Shown here: positions 1 to 6,674 of the stretch, piece by piece
Layout: every line of letters starts with the position of its first letter
Position numbering within the stretch: position 1 is the first letter of the stretch
Made by a program: the position numbers and the translations under genes
The notes under the pieces: model-generated
What the model was told of the DNA's origin: nothing
The model's database searches: none
The model's input: the letters and a program-made list of their open reading frames with translations, nothing else
Origin: Streptomyces chilikensis
Lineage (GTDB): Bacteria; Actinomycetota; Actinomycetes; Streptomycetales; Streptomycetaceae
NCBI RefSeq assembly: GCF_001642695.1
Contig: NZ_LWCC02000108.1
Coordinates: 1-32,467 of the forward strand
Direction: 5' to 3'
Length of the DNA: 32,467 nucleotides

Positions 1-441
1 GACGGCGTCGGCGAGTCCCGGGCAGGGCACCTCGGTGACCCGGACGTCCGCGGCGAACCGCTCGATCAGCCCTCGCTGGTAGGGGCTGCCGGTGGTGGCG
101 GGGGTGGCCCAGATGGCGACGGGGCCGCCGTACGCGGCGGCGGGCTTGATCGCGGGGACCGTGCCCACCACGGGCAGTGCGGGCTCCAGGCGCGCGCGCA
201 GGGTGGGCAGCGCGTGCACCGACGCCGTGTTGCAGGCGACGATCAGGGCGTCCGGGCGGTGGGCCGCGGCGGCCTCGGCGACGGAGAGCGCCAGGCGGGC
301 GACGTCGTCAGGCGTGCGGGGGCCCCAGGGCATGCTGCCGGGGTCGGAGGAGAGGACGAGATCGGCGTCGGGCCTGAGCCGGCGCACCGCGGCGGCCGCC
401 GCCAGCAGCCCGATCCCGGAGTCCATGAGCGCGATCTTCAC
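1..441 (-). CDS. Glutamate racemase (MurI)-like protein, N-terminal part
   Basis: The visible 147 codons are the N-terminal half of an Asp/Glu racemase-fold protein; the rest lies beyond the left edge. The family interconverts L- and D-glutamate for peptidoglycan using two catalytic cysteines. Visible family marks are MDSGIG at residues 6-11, the first catalytic cysteine in ACNTAS (residue about 70), the VVGTVPAIKPAA block and CPGLADAV at the cut end. The second catalytic cysteine would be outside the window. The position usually occupied by the YGD..PYG motif reads SDPGSMPWG, so this may be a divergent paralogue rather than the housekeeping MurI. I chose GTG 441 because homologous sequence begins there and a TATGGT hexamer lies exactly 6 bases upstream with no Shine-Dalgarno, which suggests a leaderless start. 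The gene is divergent from the glycosyltransferase gene at 499. Confidence 0.8.
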   Translation of the reverse strand, partial: MKIALMDSGIGLLAAAAAVRRLRPDADLVLSSDPGSMPWGPRTPDDVARLALSVAEAAAAHRPDALIVACNTASVHALPTLRARLEPALPVVGTVPAIKPAAAYGGPVAIWATPATTGSPYQRGLIERFAADVRVTEVPCPGLADAV

Positions 442-447
442 CCGGTC

Positions 448-453
448 ACCATA
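448..453 (-). promoter_or_regulatory. Putative -10 box of leaderless racemase gene
   Basis: TATGGT on the minus strand, followed by 6 bases (GACCGG) and the GTG start at 441. No purine-rich Shine-Dalgarno site separates them. No clear -35 box is seen. Confidence 0.45.
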
Positions 454-486
454 GACGATGAACGGGGAACGGCCTGTTCCCTGGTG

Positions 487-492
487 CACACT
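487..492 (+). promoter_or_regulatory. Putative -10 box of leaderless glycosyltransferase gene
   Basis: CACACT followed by GCGGCG (6 bases) and the ATG at 499. There is no Shine-Dalgarno sequence, so a transcript starting at or next to the ATG is likely. The match to TANNNT is imperfect at the first base. Confidence 0.4.
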
Positions 493-498
493 GCGGCG

Positions 499-1728
499 AT
501 GGGCGTCGTGGTGTGGATCTCCGTCGTGTCCCTCGCCGTCTGGCTCTGGCTGCTGCTCGGGCACGGCCTCTTCTGGCGCACCGACGTGCGGCTCCCGGCG
601 CGGAGCGAACCGGCCGTGTGGCCGCGGGTGGCGGTCGTGGTACCGGCCCGTGACGAGGCGGGGACGCTCCCGGAGAGCCTGCCGTCGCTGCTGGCCCAGG
701 ACTATCCGGGCGAGGCGGAGATCGTGCTGGTGGACGACGGCAGCACGGACGGCACCGGCGCGCTGGCCGGGGAGCTGGCCCGCCGCCACGGCGGGCTGCC
801 GCTGACGGTCACCGCTCCCGGCGAGCCGCCGGACGGCTGGACGGGCAAGCTGTGGGCGGTGCGGCACGGGACGGAGACGGCCCGGCTCCGCGCCCCCGAG
901 TTCCTGCTGCTGACCGACGCGGACATCGCGCACGCCCCGGACAGCCTGCGCTCCCTGGTGTCGGCCGCGGTCACCGGCGGGTTCGACGCGGTGTCGCTGA
1001 TGGCCCGGCTACGGGTCCGCGGCGCCTGGGAGCGGCTGGTGGTGCCGGCCTTCGTCTACTTCTTCGCCCAGCTCTACCCCTTCCGCAGGATCGCCCGGCC
1101 GGGGGCGCGGACCGCCGCGGCCGCGGGGGGCTGTGTGCTGCTGCGAACCGCGGCGGCCGTGGAGGCGGGGCTGCCGGACGCCGTCCGCGACGCGGTGATC
1201 GACGACGTGGCGCTCGCCCGCGCCGTGAAGCGGCGCTCGCCCTCCGCACGGATCTGGCTCGGCCTGGCCGACGGCGTGGTCAGCGTGCGCCCGTACCCGC
1301 GCCTGTGGGACCTGTGGCGGATGGTGGCGCGCAGCGCCTACGCCCAGCTGCGGCACAGCCCGCCGCTGCTGGCGGGCACGGTGCTCGGGCTGTGGGTGGT
1401 CTACCTGGCGCCGCCGCTGGCCCTGGCGGCGGGACTCGCGGCCGGCCGGCCCGCCGCGGCGGTGTGCGGCGGGGCGGCCTGGGCGGTGATGGCGGGGAGC
1501 TACGTGCCGATGCTGCGGTACCACCGGCAGCCGTCCTGGGCGGCCGTGCTGCTGCCGTTCACCGCGTTCCTCTACACCCTCATGACCGTGGACTCGGCGG
1601 TGCGCCACCACCGGGGGGTGGGCGCGGCCTGGAAGGGCCGCACCTACGGCCGGCCCGGAGCGCCTTCCTTCACCCGTTCGCGGACGGCTCCGGACGGCCG
1701 AACGGACCCCCCGCCGCGGGAGGCCTGA
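499..1728 (+). CDS. Family 2 glycosyltransferase, HpnB-like (hopene-associated)
   Basis: A 409-residue membrane-bound glycosyltransferase. An N-terminal membrane segment (about residues 4-22) is followed by a GT-A domain with VVVPARDEA, the VDDGSTDGT nucleotide-binding motif, the WTGKLWA block, and TDADIAH as the metal/donor-binding acidic motif. Further on are TAAAAGGC, the IDDVALA catalytic-base region and WRMVARSAYAQLR, then two or three C-terminal membrane helices. This order of blocks is that of the HpnB family, usually encoded with hopanoid genes, though its exact product is not firmly established. No squalene-hopene cyclase or other hpn gene is in this window, so the gene is an orphan here. 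Longer in-frame starts upstream (from 214) would overlap the divergent racemase gene and encode low-complexity sequence, so ATG 499 is preferred. The last about 25 residues are Pro/Arg-rich. Confidence 0.85.
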   Translation: MGVVVWISVVSLAVWLWLLLGHGLFWRTDVRLPARSEPAVWPRVAVVVPARDEAGTLPESLPSLLAQDYPGEAEIVLVDDGSTDGTGALAGELARRHGGLPLTVTAPGEPPDGWTGKLWAVRHGTETARLRAPEFLLLTDADIAHAPDSLRSLVSAAVTGGFDAVSLMARLRVRGAWERLVVPAFVYFFAQLYPFRRIARPGARTAAAAGGCVLLRTAAAVEAGLPDAVRDAVIDDVALARAVKRRSPSARIWLGLADGVVSVRPYPRLWDLWRMVARSAYAQLRHSPPLLAGTVLGLWVVYLAPPLALAAGLAAGRPAAAVCGGAAWAVMAGSYVPMLRYHRQPSWAAVLLPFTAFLYTLMTVDSAVRHHRGVGAAWKGRTYGRPGAPSFTRSRTAPDGRTDPPPREA

Positions 1729-1760
1729 CGGGTGGCCACCGGGTCCCCCGGACGCCCTTG

Positions 1761-1789
1761 TTGACCGTCGGTAACCTGTCCGATACAGG
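1761..1789 (+). promoter_or_regulatory. Putative promoter with overlapping inverted repeat
   Basis: TTGACC (1761-1766) resembles a -35 box; TACAGG (1784-1789) sits 17 bases downstream as a possible -10. The inverted repeat CCTGT-N5-ACAGG (1775-1789) overlaps the -10 and could be an operator. The likely target is the gene at 1926, giving a leader of about 130 bases. Confidence 0.4.
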
Positions 1790-1925
1790 CGTCCATACAC
1801 GATTCATGGTGGACAGAAGGAGCCTTTTTGCCAAATTAGCTCGAATTGGGTATCCAACATCACCACCGACACGGAAAACAACCTTCTTATCCGTCTCCCC
1901 AACGACCACATCGTGGGCTTAACTT

Positions 1926-2501
1926 ATGGGTATGACCTCCCCCCGCTCCCCTTACGGTGGCGGCTATTCCGCCGCGTTCCCGGACACCCCGATCTACGAC
2001 TCCCTGGTCGCCGAGCGGGGTACCCCCCAGATCGCTCCGATCCGCGTGCCGCCCATGTACGACACGCCGTCGTACGACGCCCGCCCCTCCTACGACCACG
2101 GGGGCGGCCACCTGCCGGCGCTGCCCGCGCTGCCGTCGGGCCCGTCGTACCAGCCGCAGCCGCCCGCGCCGTCCTACGGCTACCCGCAGGCGCAGCCTGC
2201 CCTGCCCGCGGTCCACGCCGCGCTGCCGCCCGCGCCCTCTCCGGTCCCGGCGCCGTACATCCCGCAGCAGGCCTCCGGTTCGCGCGGTTACGCCGCGCCG
2301 CAGCAGCAGCCGCCCCGTCCGGCGCCGCACCCCGGCACCGGGTACGAGGCGATGCGCCCGGCCGCCGCCCGTCCGGCGCCCGCCCCGGCCCCGGCGCCGC
2401 AGGCGCCGTACGGCCAGCAGGCTCCGTACAACGGGTCGTACGGGCAGCCCGCGCAGGGCTACCCGTCGCAGTACGGCTCGCAGGAGTACCGGGGCTACTG
2501 A
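1926..2501 (+). CDS. Pro/Tyr/Gln-rich Streptomyces protein, DUF6643-like
   Basis: A 191-residue low-complexity protein with no catalytic motif. The N-terminus (TSPRSPYGGGYSAAFPDTP, then YDSLVAERGTPQIAPIRVP at about residues 28-46) is the only well-ordered block and matches what I know as the conserved head of DUF6643 proteins in Streptomyces. The remainder is Pro, Ala, Tyr and Gln-rich with repeated APYGQQ/PSYGYPQ-like units and ends QEYRGY. No signal peptide or membrane helix is visible, so it is probably cytoplasmic. Function unknown. Two in-frame ATGs lie at 1926 and 1932, neither with a good Shine-Dalgarno site. It has an AT-rich upstream leader unlike its neighbours. Confidence 0.7.
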   Translation: MGMTSPRSPYGGGYSAAFPDTPIYDSLVAERGTPQIAPIRVPPMYDTPSYDARPSYDHGGGHLPALPALPSGPSYQPQPPAPSYGYPQAQPALPAVHAALPPAPSPVPAPYIPQQASGSRGYAAPQQQPPRPAPHPGTGYEAMRPAAARPAPAPAPAPQAPYGQQAPYNGSYGQPAQGYPSQYGSQEYRGY

Positions 2502-2530
2502 CCGCGGCACGAACGGTCCGTGCCCGGTGG

Positions 2531-2536
2531 CACGAT
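2531..2536 (+). promoter_or_regulatory. Putative -10 box of leaderless MOSC gene
   Basis: CACGAT followed by GACCGC (6 bases) and ATG at 2543. No Shine-Dalgarno site is present. The hexamer lies 30 bases after the preceding stop codon. Confidence 0.4.
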
Positions 2537-2542
2537 GACCGC

Positions 2543-3370
2543 ATGGGGAAAGCGGAAATCCACTCGATCCACGTACATCCGGTCAAGGCCTTCCGGGGTC
2601 AGGCGCCCCGGGAGGCCCTGGTCGAGCCCTGGGGCCTGGCCGGTGACCGGCGCTGGGCGCTGATCGACGACGGGGGAAAGGTCGTCACGCAGCGCCGGCA
2701 GCCCCGCCTCGCGACGGCCGCCGCCGAGCTTCGGCCCGGCGGCGTCCGTCTGTCCGCGCCCGGCGCGGAACCGCTCACCGTGTCCGTGCCCGACCCGGGC
2801 ACGTCCGGCACCGCCGAGGCGGACGTCTTCGGCACCCCCGTCCGGGCGGTGCTCGCCGACGAGGCGGCGCACGCCTGGTGCCGCGCCTGGCTCGGCGCCT
2901 CCGTGCGCCTGGTGCACATGGACGACCCGGCGGTCCGCCGTCCGGTCGACCCGGAGTACGCCCTCCCCGGCGAGACCGTCTCCTTCGCGGACGGCTTTCC
3001 GCTGCTGGTGACCTCGCTCGCCTCGCTGGACGCCCTCAACGCGCTGATCGCCGGCGGCGACCACCCGGAGGAGGGTCCGCTGCCGATGAACCGCTTCCGC
3101 CCCAGCCTGGTGGTGGACGGCTTCGAGGCCTGGGCGGAGGACGGCTGGAACCGGCTGTCGGCCGGCGATGTCCTCTTCAGGGTCGCCAAGCCCTGCGGCC
3201 GGTGCGTGGTGACCACCACGGACCAGGAGTCCGCCCGGCGCGGGCGGGAGCCGCTCGTGAGCCTGGGGCGCCATCGGCGCTCCGGCTCGCGGCTGGTCTT
3301 CGGGCAGTACCTGGTGCCGCTGACGACCGGCACCGTCCGCGTCGGGGACGCGGTCACGGTCCTGGGGTGA
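2543..3370 (+). CDS. MOSC domain protein (YcbX/mARC-type)
   Basis: A 275-residue protein with an N-terminal MOSC beta-barrel domain (IHVHPVKAFRG, residues 7-17; then LAGDRRWALIDDGGKVVTQRR) and a C-terminal MOSC domain. The C-terminal part carries MNRFRPSLVVDG, the EDGWNRLSAGDVLFRVAKPCGRC block and a final TVRVGDAV. In this family a cysteine of the KPCGRC motif (C218 or C221) ligates the molybdenum cofactor used to reduce N-hydroxylated or sulfoxide substrates. No fused 2Fe-2S ferredoxin domain follows, unlike E. coli YcbX, so electrons must come from a separate partner, which is not in the neighbourhood. It is probably cytoplasmic. The start follows a -10-like hexamer by 6 bases with no Shine-Dalgarno. 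Confidence 0.85.
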   Translation: MGKAEIHSIHVHPVKAFRGQAPREALVEPWGLAGDRRWALIDDGGKVVTQRRQPRLATAAAELRPGGVRLSAPGAEPLTVSVPDPGTSGTAEADVFGTPVRAVLADEAAHAWCRAWLGASVRLVHMDDPAVRRPVDPEYALPGETVSFADGFPLLVTSLASLDALNALIAGGDHPEEGPLPMNRFRPSLVVDGFEAWAEDGWNRLSAGDVLFRVAKPCGRCVVTTTDQESARRGREPLVSLGRHRRSGSRLVFGQYLVPLTTGTVRVGDAVTVLG

Positions 3371-3403
3371 CACGGCGTCCGCCGCACGGCCGCCCGGCGC
3401 CGC

Positions 3404-3425
3404 CGGGAGGGTGAGGTCCCTCTCC
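3404..3425 (+). terminator. Weak hairpin after MOSC gene
   Basis: GGAGGG and CCCTC arms separated by about 6 bases, with no T-run. A modest stem only; it may help end transcription of the MOSC gene. Confidence 0.25.
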
Positions 3426-3492
3426 TTCCCGGCGCACGGTGCGTGAACGGACGGCCGGAGGGCTGTCACGGAAGCGAGGAGGGGGAGCGCCG

Positions 3493-4101
3493 GTGGGGGC
3501 GATCCGCGGAATCTGGCGCTGGCGGGGCAACCCGCTGCGGCGCACGACCGACCTGGTCGAAGCCTGGGCGGCCCTGGTCGCCCTGCTGCTCATGGCGTTC
3601 GGCGCGCCGCTGGCCGGGCTGCTGGCCGGTTCGGTCGCGCACGACGCGCTCACCAGCACGGCCCGTCAGCAGCTCGCCGTCCGGCACCGGGTGACGGCCA
3701 CGGTCCTGGACGCCTCGGCGGCCGTCGTCCCGGTCCCGGCCGGCACCCGGGCGGCGGAGGAGCACGACGGGCGCCGGCGCGTGCTCGCCGCCTGGACCGC
3801 GCCCGACGGGACCGGCCGGCGCGCGCACACCTGGACGAACCTGCGGGATCCGGAACCCGGGCGGCGGTTCACGGTGTGGACCGACGTCCGGGGAAGGCCG
3901 GTGGCCCGCCCGCTCGACGGGGGCGAGGCGGCCCTGCAGGCGGGTCTGGCCGGGATCGGCGCGGCCCTGCTGACCATCGCGATCGCCGAGTCGGCGCGGC
4001 GCGTGACGCTGCGGCGGCTGACGCTGCGCCGGCACCGGCGGCTGGACCGGGCCTGGGAACGGGCCGGACCCGACTGGGGCCGGACCGGTACCGGAAGCTG
4101 A
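3493..4101 (+). CDS. Rv1733c-like two-helix membrane protein
   Basis: About 202 residues. The N-terminal IWRWRGNPLRRTTDLVEAW block leads straight into a first membrane helix (AALVALLLMAFGAPLAGLLAGS). An extracytoplasmic domain of about 100 residues follows, with RVTATVLD, AAWTAPDG and RRFTVWTDVRGRPV. A second helix (AGLAGIGAALLTIAI) and an Arg-rich cytoplasmic tail end the protein. This layout is that of the Rv1733c family of actinobacterial membrane proteins, whose function is unknown. An in-frame GTG exists at 3439, but GTG 3493 is preferred: AGGAGG at 3477-3482 lies 10 bases before it, and family members begin close to the WRW motif. It is 117 bases upstream of the beta-helix/AAA gene; co-transcription is possible but not shown. 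Confidence 0.7.
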   Translation: MGAIRGIWRWRGNPLRRTTDLVEAWAALVALLLMAFGAPLAGLLAGSVAHDALTSTARQQLAVRHRVTATVLDASAAVVPVPAGTRAAEEHDGRRRVLAAWTAPDGTGRRAHTWTNLRDPEPGRRFTVWTDVRGRPVARPLDGGEAALQAGLAGIGAALLTIAIAESARRVTLRRLTLRRHRRLDRAWERAGPDWGRTGTGS

Positions 4102-4217
4102 CCACGATCGTTCACCGGGCAACCCACCGTCCACACGCGCGCTACGGTGGTGCGGCCGACACGTTCGGCCCAATCCGCTACATCCCGTGTACGACGAGGT
4201 GGGGACAGAAAAGCACC

Positions 4218-6674
4218 ATGGCACAGGGCACGGTCCAGGTGACGCACACCGGCACGTCGCGGTGGCGGCGCCGCACGGGTGAGTACTCCTCGCTCGCCTC
4301 GGCCCTGGAGGCCGCCGGCGACGGGGACGTGCTCACCGTCTCCCCCGGCACCTACCGGGAGAACCTCCTCGTCGAACGGGCGGTGACGCTGCGGGGGCCG
4401 GAGGGACAGCCGGGGGCCGTGCGCATCGCTCCCGCCGACGGCGTGCCGCTGACGGTGCGCGGATCCGCGGTGGTGCAGGGCCTGCACCTGGAGGGGCAGG
4501 ACTCGTCGGCGCCCGCACTGCTGGTGGACGGGGGCACCCCCGAGATCTCCGACGTCCGCGTGATGACCCGGTCGGCGGCCGGCATCGAGGTGCGCGGCTC
4601 GGCGCGGCCCACGGTGCGCCGTTGCTCGGTCGACAACCCCGCGGGCATGGGCATCGCCGTCGCGGACGGCGCGGGCGGGGTCTTCGAGGAGTGCGAGGTG
4701 GCGGCGGCCGGACAGGCCGGCGTGGCGGTGCACGGCGGGGCGCACCCCCGGCTGGAGCGCTGCCGGGTGCACCACGCCTCCGGTCCGGGTCTGGGCGTCA
4801 CCGGGGAGGGCTCCTTCGTCGAGGCGGTGGGCTGCGAGATCTACGAGGTGCGCGGCAGCGGCGTGCAGATCACCGGGCGGGCCACCGCCCAGCTCACCGA
4901 CTGCGACGTGCACCGGACCGCGGGGGACGGCGTCACGATGGACACCGACGCGGTGCTCACCCTGGCGGACTGCCGGATCCACGACATCCCCGAGAACGCG
5001 ATGGACCTGCGGTCCCGTTCGGTGCTGACGCTGACCCGCACCAGCGTGCGGCGGTTCGGGCGCAACGGGCTGTCCGTGTGGGACCCGGGAACCCGCGTCG
5101 ACGCCCACCGGTGCGAGATCTTCGACTCGACCGGCGACTACCCGGCGGTCTGGGTGAGCGACGGCGCCACCGCGGTGCTGGACTCCTGCCGGGTGCACGA
5201 CGTGCCGGACGCGTTGTTCGTGCTGGACCGCGGCTCGCGGGCGGACGTCGTGGACAGCGACCTCAGCCAGGTCCGCAACACGGCCGTGTCGGTCAGCGAC
5301 GGCGCGACCGCCCAGCTGGACGACTGCCGCATCCGGGACGCCGCCACCGGCGCCTGGTTCCGTGACCACGGCAGCGGGGGCACGCTCGCCAACTGCACGC
5401 TGGACGGCACCCGGACGGGCGTGATCGTCACCAAGGGCGCCGACCCGACGGTGGAGCGGTGCACGGTCGACGGGCCGGCCGAAGCCGGGTTCTACGTGTC
5501 GGCGGGCGGCCGGGGCACCTTCGTCGGCTGCAAGGTGACCGGCAGCGGCGGGTACGGCTTCCACGTCCTCGACGGCTGCCGCACCACGCTGCGCAGGTGC
5601 CGCACCGAGCGCTGCGCGCGGGGCGGTTACGAGTTCGCGGACGCCGGAACGGGCGGCGCGGACGGACCGGAGGTGGAGGACTGCACCGGCGACGAGAGCC
5701 TCGGCGCCGGCGCGTCCCTGCCCGCCGGACCCGCCGCGGGCGACGGCGGGGTGCTGACCGCCCCTGCCCGGGCCGGCACGGCCGGGCTGCTGGGCCCGGT
5801 GCCCGCGCCGCGTGCCGAGGCCGCGGCCGGGGTAGCGCAGGAGGCCGGCGGCGGCGTCCGGGCGCGTGCGGCGCAGGAGGTGCTGGGAGCGCTGGACGCC
5901 CTGGTGGGGCTGGAGAGCGTCAAGCGGGAGGTGCGGGCGCTCACCGACATGATCGAGGTGGGCCGGCGCCGCCAGGAGGCCGGCCTCAAGGCGGCCTCGG
6001 TGCGGCGTCATCTGGTCTTCACGGGCTCCCCCGGCACCGGCAAGACGACGGTGGCCCGGCTCTACGGGGAGATCCTGGCCTCCCTGGGCGTGCTGGAGAA
6101 GGGGCATCTGGTCGAGGTGTCCCGGGTCGACCTGGTCGGCGAGCACATCGGCTCCACCGCGATCCGCACCCAGGAGGCGTTCGACCGGGCGCGGGGCGGT
6201 GTGCTCTTCATCGACGAGGCGTACGCGCTCTCGCCGGAGGACTCGGGCCGGGACTTCGGCCGGGAGGCCATCGACACGCTGGTGAAGCTGATGGAGGACC
6301 ACCGGGAGGCCGTGGTGGTGATCGTCGCGGGCTACACCGAGGAGATGGAGCGCTTCCTGTCCGTCAACCCCGGTGTCGCCAGCCGCTTCTCGCGGACCAT
6401 CAGGTTCGGCGACTACGGGCCGGAGGAACTGCTGCGGATCGTGGAGCAGCAGGCCGAGGAGCACGAGTACCGGCTGGCGGACGGCACGGGCGAGGCGTTG
6501 CTGAAGTACTTCGCGGAGATCCCCAAGGGGCCCGCGTTCGGCAACGGCCGCACCGCCCGCCGGACCTTCGAGGCGATGGTGGAGCGGCACGCGGGCCGGG
6601 TGGCGCAGCTTCCCGACGCGAGTACCGAGGCGCTCACCCTGCTCTACCCGGAGGACCTGCCGGAGCCGGGCTGA
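4218..6674 (+). CDS. Parallel beta-helix / CbxX-type AAA+ ATPase fusion
   Basis: An 818-residue two-domain protein. Residues about 1-490 form a right-handed parallel beta-helix: after a lead-in (SALEAAGDGDVLTVSPGTY), about 15 coils of roughly 23 residues repeat a pattern such as DCRIHDI or RCRVHHA. A Gly/Ala/Pro linker (about 495-555) follows. Residues about 560-818 are a CbxX/CfxQ (SpoVK-like) AAA+ domain with LVGLESVKREV, Walker A GSPGTGKT (603-610), Walker B VLFIDEAY (662 onward), VIVAGYTEEM as sensor 1 region, arginine finger in SRFSRTIRF and sensor 2 GNGRTARR. There is no signal peptide, so both domains should be cytoplasmic. CbxX-type ATPases remodel partner proteins (Rubisco activation, EccA in type VII secretion); the beta-helix probably selects the partner, which is an inference. 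A GTGGGGA stretch lies upstream of ATG 4218. The 3' end overlaps the convergent hydrolase gene. Confidence 0.88.
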   Translation: MAQGTVQVTHTGTSRWRRRTGEYSSLASALEAAGDGDVLTVSPGTYRENLLVERAVTLRGPEGQPGAVRIAPADGVPLTVRGSAVVQGLHLEGQDSSAPALLVDGGTPEISDVRVMTRSAAGIEVRGSARPTVRRCSVDNPAGMGIAVADGAGGVFEECEVAAAGQAGVAVHGGAHPRLERCRVHHASGPGLGVTGEGSFVEAVGCEIYEVRGSGVQITGRATAQLTDCDVHRTAGDGVTMDTDAVLTLADCRIHDIPENAMDLRSRSVLTLTRTSVRRFGRNGLSVWDPGTRVDAHRCEIFDSTGDYPAVWVSDGATAVLDSCRVHDVPDALFVLDRGSRADVVDSDLSQVRNTAVSVSDGATAQLDDCRIRDAATGAWFRDHGSGGTLANCTLDGTRTGVIVTKGADPTVERCTVDGPAEAGFYVSAGGRGTFVGCKVTGSGGYGFHVLDGCRTTLRRCRTERCARGGYEFADAGTGGADGPEVEDCTGDESLGAGASLPAGPAAGDGGVLTAPARAGTAGLLGPVPAPRAEAAAGVAQEAGGGVRARAAQEVLGALDALVGLESVKREVRALTDMIEVGRRRQEAGLKAASVRRHLVFTGSPGTGKTTVARLYGEILASLGVLEKGHLVEVSRVDLVGEHIGSTAIRTQEAFDRARGGVLFIDEAYALSPEDSGRDFGREAIDTLVKLMEDHREAVVVIVAGYTEEMERFLSVNPGVASRFSRTIRFGDYGPEELLRIVEQQAEEHEYRLADGTGEALLKYFAEIPKGPAFGNGRTARRTFEAMVERHAGRVAQLPDASTEALTLLYPEDLPEPG

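Noticed and set aside
1806-1922. A 38-codon ORF in the leader of the DUF6643-like gene
   Set aside because: No Shine-Dalgarno and no known family. Kept only as a possible leader peptide, not called as a gene.
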